Below are positions 5,912 to 10,858 of a DNA stretch of 10,858 nt, piece after piece. Made by a program: the position numbers and the translations under genes. Source of the DNA: T3Sed10-241 sp036796255 (lineage in GTDB: Bacteria > Bacteroidota > Bacteroidia > Flavobacteriales_D > Cryomorphaceae); the NCBI GenBank assembly GCA_036796255.1, contig DAIRDH010000087.1, positions 1 to 10,858 of the forward strand. Reading direction: 5' to 3'. The notes under the pieces are model-generated. The model saw only the letters and a program-made list of their open reading frames with translations, made no database searches and was not told the DNA's origin. How positions within the stretch are numbered: the stretch's first letter is position 1; each line of letters begins with the position of its first letter.

Positions 5912-7252
5912 TCAATGGATACCGCCCGGATCTGCGGGCTTCTCATCGCTGGGCGTCATGAGGAGGAGGATAAGCCCGATCACGAAAAAAGCACCAATCA
6001 CCAATGCCGAATGACGCAAATTGCCCGTGAGCTGGTAAATAAGTCCAAAGCTAAAGGTGCCGAGCACAATGCCCACCTTGTCGCACACATCGTAAAAGCT
6101 GAAGTAAGAGGCATTGTCGATGGTGTCGGGAAGAAACTTGCTGTAGGTGCTGCGGCTCAGCGACTGTATGCCGCCCATCACCGCGCCCACAAGGGCTGCA
6201 AGGAGGTAAAACTGCACTGCTGAGGTGATCACATAGGCGATAACGCACACCGCCAGCCATGTGACAACAGCAAAAATGAGGGCGCGCAAATTGCCCCATT
6301 TGGCGCTAAGCCAGGAAAAGAAATAAGCCCCCGCCACAGCGATGATTTGTATGATGAGGATGCTCGTGATGAGGCCACCATCGGGCATGTCGTCAATCTC
6401 TTTTTTGGCAAAGCTTACCGCCATGTACATCACCGTTTGCACTCCCATATTGAATACGAAAAATGCCCGCAAGTAGCGCTTGAGCCTACGGTTGCGCTTG
6501 AGGTCGCCAAATACTTTGGCCAGCTCGAGGTAGCCGCGGTACAGGTACTCGCCTTTTACCTTGCGGCCGTGCACATTGCCGGGAAGGTGAAAAAACGGTA
6601 TTTGCGCAAAGCCTATCCACCACACGCCTACCATCACAAAGGAGATACGGGCTGCGATATCGCCTTTCGGCAAACCGAACCACTCGGGGTTCATGATCAT
6701 GGCGAGATTCACAATAAGCAATATCACACTGCCGATGTAGCCGAGGGCATAACCCTTGGCGCTTACGCGGTCCTGCATGCCGCGGCTGGCTATTTCCGGG
6801 AGGAAGGCATTGTAAAATACCTGGCTGCCTGAGAACCCAATGCCGGCGAGCATTACCATAAGCAAGCCTACACCCAGCCACTCCACGCTGAAAAAGTACA
6901 GCCCTATGCAGGCCAGCCCGCCGAGGTAGCAGAAGAACTTCATAAACGTTTTCTTGCGGCCGGCGTAGTCGGCGATGCCCGAAAGCAGGGGCGTAATAAG
7001 CGCCACCACGAGAAAGGAGGCCGAGAGCGTGTAGGAGTAAAGTGAAGTATTCTTGAATGGAAAGCCGAGGAAGGCAATCACGTCGCCGCCATCGGGGTTT
7101 TTAGTGATGTTTTCAAAAAAGATGGGGAAAATACTGCTGGTGATTACCAGGGCGTACACCGAGTTGGCCCAGTCGTACATGGCCCATGCATTCACCGTTT
7201 TCGGGTCGTCCTTCTCCAGTGCTTTCAGCGCTACAACGGCGGTTTTTTCCAT
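5912..7252 (-). CDS. MFS transporter, UMF1 family (Atg22-like)
   Basis: 446 aa inner-membrane protein with roughly 12 predicted membrane segments. Family marks are visible: NAWAMYDWANSVYALVITS (21-39) with the YDWANS signature, SGIADYAGRKKTFMKF (91-106) as the MFS cytoplasmic loop 2-3 motif, FYNAFLPEI (146-154), GGIQSLSRSTYSKFLPD (360-376) and SFYDVCDKVG (385-394). The charged middle (about 229-260, KVKGEYLYRG...KRNRRLKRY) is the cytoplasmic loop between the two six-helix halves. The fungal relative Atg22 exports amino acids from the vacuole; substrates of bacterial members are not established, so none is assigned. It lies 24 bp upstream of rdgB in the same direction, a likely operon. A terminator at 7320-7369 separates it from the secreted-protein genes, so its own promoter should lie within 7253-7320, though I could not pick one out. 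Confidence 0.88.
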   Translation of the reverse strand: MEKTAVVALKALEKDDPKTVNAWAMYDWANSVYALVITSSIFPIFFENITKNPDGGDVIAFLGFPFKNTSLYSYTLSASFLVVALITPLLSGIADYAGRKKTFMKFFCYLGGLACIGLYFFSVEWLGVGLLMVMLAGIGFSGSQVFYNAFLPEIASRGMQDRVSAKGYALGYIGSVILLIVNLAMIMNPEWFGLPKGDIAARISFVMVGVWWIGFAQIPFFHLPGNVHGRKVKGEYLYRGYLELAKVFGDLKRNRRLKRYLRAFFVFNMGVQTVMYMAVSFAKKEIDDMPDGGLITSILIIQIIAVAGAYFFSWLSAKWGNLRALIFAVVTWLAVCVIAYVITSAVQFYLLAALVGAVMGGIQSLSRSTYSKFLPDTIDNASYFSFYDVCDKVGIVLGTFSFGLIYQLTGNLRHSALVIGAFFVIGLILLLMTPSDEKPADPGGIH

Positions 7253-7319
7253 CGGCGAAAAATAGGAAAATCAAAACGATTGCCGGAATAAATTGATGTG
7301 GAGGGGGAAAAGGGTCATT

Positions 7320-7369
7320 AAAAAGCCGTAGAAATCATGGAATGGCTTGGTTCCTGTGATTTCTACGGC
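7320..7369 (-). terminator. Intrinsic terminator of the secreted-protein operon
   Basis: A perfect 13-bp inverted repeat (GCCGTAGAAATCA at 7325-7337, its complement at 7357-7369) encloses a further GGAA/TTCC pairing. On the - strand the hairpin is followed by five T residues (7324-7320). It begins 22 bases beyond the stop of the 581-aa gene, which is the expected place and orientation, and insulates the downstream transporter-rdgB genes. Confidence 0.85.
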
Positions 7370-7391
7370 AATAATGTTTAAGCCTTTACTA

Positions 7392-9137
7392 CTACTCCTT
7401 CACAAACTTCTGAACCATCCGTTCATGCTGTGCCTCGAGGCTGAGCAGGTAGAGGCCTTTCGGCAAATGGGCTACAGGGATCTCTGCTTTAGCTGATTGG
7501 ATACGCCCTTGCATCATCACCTTGCCCACTGCATCGTAAATGGTGTAGTGGCTATTGTCAATACTGCCTTCGGCATCAATAAACAGGGAGCTTGTGGAAG
7601 GATTGGGATACAGGCTGAACTGCCCTTCCTTCAACTGATTTGATGCGCTCAAAGTGGAAGTGCTGTATATCCCGTACCACATGTCAAAATCACCCCCGCC
7701 GAAATTGGGTTGCCATGCATTGCTTGACATGTAGGGCGCACAGCCTTGAAATGCTGTGCCGGACAGCACAAAATGCACATCGTCGAGCGCAATTACAGAA
7801 GACATGTTACAGCCGCCCTGCGTACTCCCGACTGCTGCCACATAAGTGCCCCAGATGGGGGTGCCCGCTGTGCGATCCCATTTCGTTACAAAACCACCTC
7901 CTGTACCTGAAGGCAATTCAGGTTCCCATGGATTTCCAAAGGCAATACCCTCAAGGGAGTTGCCACCTCCCGCGAGTAACAATCCATCACCCTGTATCGC
8001 CACGCCAGCCGCGCCGTCAAACCCTTCCCCACCAAAATACGATGACCAAATTCGCTCTCCTGCCGGGTCAAAACAAGCGAGAAAAGCATCAGCGATTCCA
8101 TTGAGCTCAGTTTGATAGGCTCCATTAGAAGCTATGTTTCCAGTTGATACGGTACTCCCGCTAATGTAGATTAGGCCTGATTCGTCGACAACCATATTAC
8201 CCAATTGCTCTTCACCTTCACCGCCAAAATAAGTTTCCCAATTCAGGGTGCCATCACTGGCTGAAAAGCTCGCCAAAAAAGCATCGGTTTCGCCACCATA
8301 GGTGGACTGGTGAGTGCCTTCATTCAAAACCGGGCCTTCTTCACCAAAATAACGTCCATAAAGGTATACGCTCTCGCCGTCAGGTGAAACCGCAACATTT
8401 TTCAGGTTGAGATTGAAAGTATCATTGACAACATAATAAGTAAACCATTCAAGTTGACCCTGAGCACTAACCCTTGCAAGATAAGAACCAAATGTAATCC
8501 CATCAGGAAACGATTCCATGTGTGTACCCGGAGTGCCGAGCCCGGGGGTAATTGTGCCTCCGGTAATATATATGGCCTCCGATTCATGTGTATCAAGTCC
8601 AACTACTCCACCTTCAAAAAAAGTACTCCATTGCAATTCACCATCGGGCCCGAGGCAAGTAAGCATGCCCATGCCAATATCGTCATAAAGCGTATTATGT
8701 GCATTGGCAGTTACTGGATAATTGGCTGATTGGGTGACTCCTCCAATTATCACATTGTTACTGAGCATAGCTATTGCATTTCCTTGATCGATATCATCAC
8801 CCCCCAGGTAGGTCGAATAATTTGGAATGCCCATGGCATCATAACGGACAAGAGATAGGCTTAGATGAAAAAGGGAGCCGCCCGAAGGATTGGATGATTG
8901 AAGTGCATCATCAGAAATCCAAAGGTTTTGGGAAAGGGTGTTGCCAAGTTGCCACCACCCTCCTTCCTCAGCTTTTACTGTGTTTGGCCCACTCAAAAAA
9001 GTGGAATGCAAGTCATCGCCAGCACCCCCATAAAAACTGGAAGTTATCAATGTCTGGTCGGTTTGTTGGGCGCAACTCTGTTCACTAACAGAGAGCGCCA
9101 CTAGCATACCGATCATACATAAATATTGATTTCTCAT
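7392..9137 (-). CDS. Secreted beta-propeller-like repeat protein with type IX (Por) sorting domain
   Basis: 581 aa. The N-terminus is a signal peptide (about residues 1-23, ending SCA-QQ). Residues about 32-490 contain recurring units of the pattern W/Y-S-T-Y/F-F-GG-x-G-x-E followed by D-x-x-G-x-IY-x-x-G-x-T. Clear examples start near 107 (YSTYLGGDD), 170 (WSTFFEGG), 300 (WETYFGGEGEE) and 364 (WSSYFGGEGFD). They resemble SBBP/beta-propeller repeats. The C-terminus (about 505-581) is a type A sorting domain: FSLYPNPSTSSLFID, IYDAVGKVMMQG, LPKGLYLLSL and final QKFVKE. Such proteins cross the outer membrane through the type IX system and are released or surface-anchored. No catalytic domain is seen; an adhesive or structural role is inference. 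Its ATG overlaps the stop of the upstream gene (ATGA), and a strong terminator follows. Confidence 0.85.
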   Translation of the reverse strand: MRNQYLCMIGMLVALSVSEQSCAQQTDQTLITSSFYGGAGDDLHSTFLSGPNTVKAEEGGWWQLGNTLSQNLWISDDALQSSNPSGGSLFHLSLSLVRYDAMGIPNYSTYLGGDDIDQGNAIAMLSNNVIIGGVTQSANYPVTANAHNTLYDDIGMGMLTCLGPDGELQWSTFFEGGVVGLDTHESEAIYITGGTITPGLGTPGTHMESFPDGITFGSYLARVSAQGQLEWFTYYVVNDTFNLNLKNVAVSPDGESVYLYGRYFGEEGPVLNEGTHQSTYGGETDAFLASFSASDGTLNWETYFGGEGEEQLGNMVVDESGLIYISGSTVSTGNIASNGAYQTELNGIADAFLACFDPAGERIWSSYFGGEGFDGAAGVAIQGDGLLLAGGGNSLEGIAFGNPWEPELPSGTGGGFVTKWDRTAGTPIWGTYVAAVGSTQGGCNMSSVIALDDVHFVLSGTAFQGCAPYMSSNAWQPNFGGGDFDMWYGIYSTSTLSASNQLKEGQFSLYPNPSTSSLFIDAEGSIDNSHYTIYDAVGKVMMQGRIQSAKAEIPVAHLPKGLYLLSLEAQHERMVQKFVKE

Positions 9138-10789
9138 TGCTTAATGGTGGTGTAGGTTTTATAAGAGCCATCATCAAAGGTGAATTTATGATAGAGAAAA
9201 CCATTGGGCAGTGCTACTGCTCCATCGAGTCTGTGGTTGCCACTGTGGCCTTCACTCACATCAAAATTCAAACGGCATAGCTCATTGGCCTGCCCATCGT
9301 AAAGTGCATACCCAACGTTGAGTGATGCTGTTGCTACAATATTGGCATCTACATAATCCGTTTGATGTGGATTTGGAAATAACGTAGCACTAAAAAAATC
9401 CTTGAGCAAAAATCCGGACTGAAACGGGTGTATGACTTCAAAAGTAATAAAAAACACCTTAAAACCCTCTCTCTTGATGGTAAGCGTATAAAGCCCTTCT
9501 CCAAAATCAAGCACGGGAAAAACAGGCGTGCCTTCTGGAGTGAAAAATGTGTTTTGGCTGCCATTCACCAGTATTTCTGGTTCCTGCTCATGCTTAACCA
9601 AGCTAAAAGCCTGGCTAGTTGCCAAGATTTGGGTAAACCTTTCCTCGTCTGTGCCCGGCTCATCGAAAGCAAATACGCCTGCCACAATCTCCATCCAATT
9701 GTCTTCATCAATGAATATGATCTCGTCCTGAAGGATTGTTTCTGCAGAACCACCATTGCAAGAAGGTGATGGATCACCGGGAGGACATTTCATGGCTTGC
9801 TTTCTTTCATGGGCAGCAATATTGAATCCGCCTGGCGCTATGGGCACATCAGGGGTTAAGCCTCCTCCTCCATTACTACCCTGCAATAGTGGTGTGCAGG
9901 CCAATGTCGGACTTATATTCAAAGCCTGATTAAACATCCCAATCAAAGAGTGTACGTTATGGCTTGAAGCTCCATCACAGTAGTTGGGGTTTAATCCATT
10001 CATCATTAAAACTCCTGCATCATACCAAGGCCCAAGACCCTTTCTAATTCCTCTCACTGTTGAGGTGGCAATAGGATGTCCCAAACCGTTGTAAAATGTT
10101 GGGTTATCCACATTCTGCTGAGCAATTTGATAATGTGGAAGGTTGCTTACAGCTAGGGTATGAGATATAAAACCAAAAAATTGACTCCAACCTGCATATC
10201 CATGCCAGCCTGGATTTCCTGCTAAGGGAAAAAGATAAATATCAGTAGTGTGTTCATTAAACTCTTGGGGACTGAACCATTGAAAGTAAGGAATTCGTAC
10301 ATTGAGTTCCTCGTTTTCATATTCATAAGCTCTTTCTACCCTGTAATTGTTTTCACCGAAGGTCATGTTGTACGCCTGAATCCTCAAGGCATACTGGGAG
10401 CTTTCACAATCCCAATGGCATGTCTTGGTACCATTTTTACCATCGCCAAGATCACCATATACCAGTCCATTGGAACCTCCCACTGGATTGTGGCTCTGAT
10501 CAAATCCCTGCAGTTCGAAATAAAAACTTTTGGCATTTTCTTCAAATCCAAGATATCTGTCTGGCACCTTGGCATAATTCTTATCCCAAATCTCGAATCT
10601 CTCCGCAATAGCAACATTGAGTGTATCATCCATATCCCAATGAACTTCATATACTGTAAGCCTGTGATATTCTGCATCATCACCACCAGTCCATATCACA
10701 AAACCATAATTTGAAAGCGGCTCCCCGACAAGGGTCAATGCCGCTTGGCTTTTGACTAATTGCGGTGATAAACCAATGACAAAGAGCAT
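9134..10789 (-). CDS. Large secreted protein of unknown function with C-terminal sorting-like domain
   Basis: 551 aa from the ATG at 10789. The frame stays open to the right window edge without another ATG, GTG or TTG. From this Met the signal peptide is short and lacks a basic N-region; the preceding codons (SKLILF) would make a better one, so a start outside the window is possible. The mature part has no domain I recognise. It includes an aromatic, Asp-rich section (30-100), paired cysteines (C124, C128), an aromatic stretch around 168-260 and a Gly/Pro-rich linker (about 305-322). After that come C335 and C344, and a beta-rich segment (405-455). Residues about 467-551 (ATLFPNPH, YALYDGQ, LPNGFLYHKFTFDDGS, YKTYTTIKQ) resemble a divergent type A sorting domain. 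The gene is translationally coupled to the 581-aa gene, suggesting the two products act together at the surface. Confidence 0.75.
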   Translation of the reverse strand: MLFVIGLSPQLVKSQAALTLVGEPLSNYGFVIWTGGDDAEYHRLTVYEVHWDMDDTLNVAIAERFEIWDKNYAKVPDRYLGFEENAKSFYFELQGFDQSHNPVGGSNGLVYGDLGDGKNGTKTCHWDCESSQYALRIQAYNMTFGENNYRVERAYEYENEELNVRIPYFQWFSPQEFNEHTTDIYLFPLAGNPGWHGYAGWSQFFGFISHTLAVSNLPHYQIAQQNVDNPTFYNGLGHPIATSTVRGIRKGLGPWYDAGVLMMNGLNPNYCDGASSHNVHSLIGMFNQALNISPTLACTPLLQGSNGGGGLTPDVPIAPGGFNIAAHERKQAMKCPPGDPSPSCNGGSAETILQDEIIFIDEDNWMEIVAGVFAFDEPGTDEERFTQILATSQAFSLVKHEQEPEILVNGSQNTFFTPEGTPVFPVLDFGEGLYTLTIKREGFKVFFITFEVIHPFQSGFLLKDFFSATLFPNPHQTDYVDANIVATASLNVGYALYDGQANELCRLNFDVSEGHSGNHRLDGAVALPNGFLYHKFTFDDGSYKTYTTIKQ

Positions 10790-10838
10790 GAATAAAATAA
10801 GCTTACTTAAAAGCTGGGCGCGATGCGAATCTAGAGAA

Positions 10839-10858
10839 GTGAGTCGTGAGTCGTGAGT
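10839..10858. repeat. 7-bp tandem repeat at the window edge
   Basis: GTGAGTC is repeated from 10839 to the last base (two full copies and six bases of a third) and may continue beyond the window. It lies 50 bases upstream of the ATG of the 551-aa gene, in its promoter or leader region. Confidence 0.7.

Noticed and set aside
5630..6223. A 197-codon + strand frame opposite rdgB and the transporter gene.
   Set aside because: It straddles two clearly identified - strand genes and their gap and has no recognisable protein features. It is a shadow frame in GC-rich coding DNA.
7253..7320. A Bacteroidota-type promoter (TAnnTTTG) for the transporter-rdgB operon, with TATTTTTC just before the start codon.
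   Set aside because: The last base mismatches, no -33 element stands at the right distance, and the untranslated leader would be only a few bases.

Overview
The window looks like a chromosomal segment of a Bacteroidota bacterium, probably of the Flavobacteriales/Sphingobacteriales kind. The grounds are two secreted proteins with C-terminal type IX secretion (Por) sorting domains, a PorV/PorQ-like barrel gene followed by a helix-hairpin-helix/outer-membrane protein gene, and a near absence of Shine-Dalgarno sequences. No rRNA, tRNA, CRISPR array, transposase or phage gene was seen.

Layout. Left (1-2945, + strand): a 5'-truncated PorV/PorQ-like outer-membrane barrel gene overlaps by ATGA a 704-aa protein with a periplasmic helix-hairpin-helix segment and a long predicted beta-barrel. 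Middle (2946-5311): an accessory island, visibly more AT-rich in its second half. It holds two toxin-antitoxin pairs on the - strand, both with PIN-domain toxins but with unrelated antitoxins: UPF0175 + DUF3368-type PIN at 3073-3785, and a small unclassified antitoxin + VapC-type PIN at 4488-5052. Between and around them lie palindromic repeats. Two ~250-bp units about 95% identical stand in direct orientation, each bounded by 26-bp inverted repeats that are themselves hairpins. A diverged relative and a 34-bp tandem repeat enclosed by an inverted repeat lie at 5111-5293.

Right (5312-10789, all - strand): rdgB (XTP/dITP pyrophosphatase) lies 24 bp downstream of a UMF1-family MFS transporter gene, a likely two-gene housekeeping operon. 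Beyond a strong intrinsic terminator (7320-7369) lies a second two-gene operon, joined by an ATGA overlap, for two large secreted proteins. The first-transcribed (551 aa) is an unrecognised protein with a C-terminal sorting-like domain. The second (581 aa) is a beta-propeller-like repeat protein with a canonical type A sorting domain. The window ends in a 7-bp tandem repeat just upstream of that operon.

The most interesting part is the repeat/toxin-antitoxin island. Its ~250-bp elements look like non-autonomous, MITE- or BIME-like mobile repeats. No complete, clearly new multi-gene system was found.
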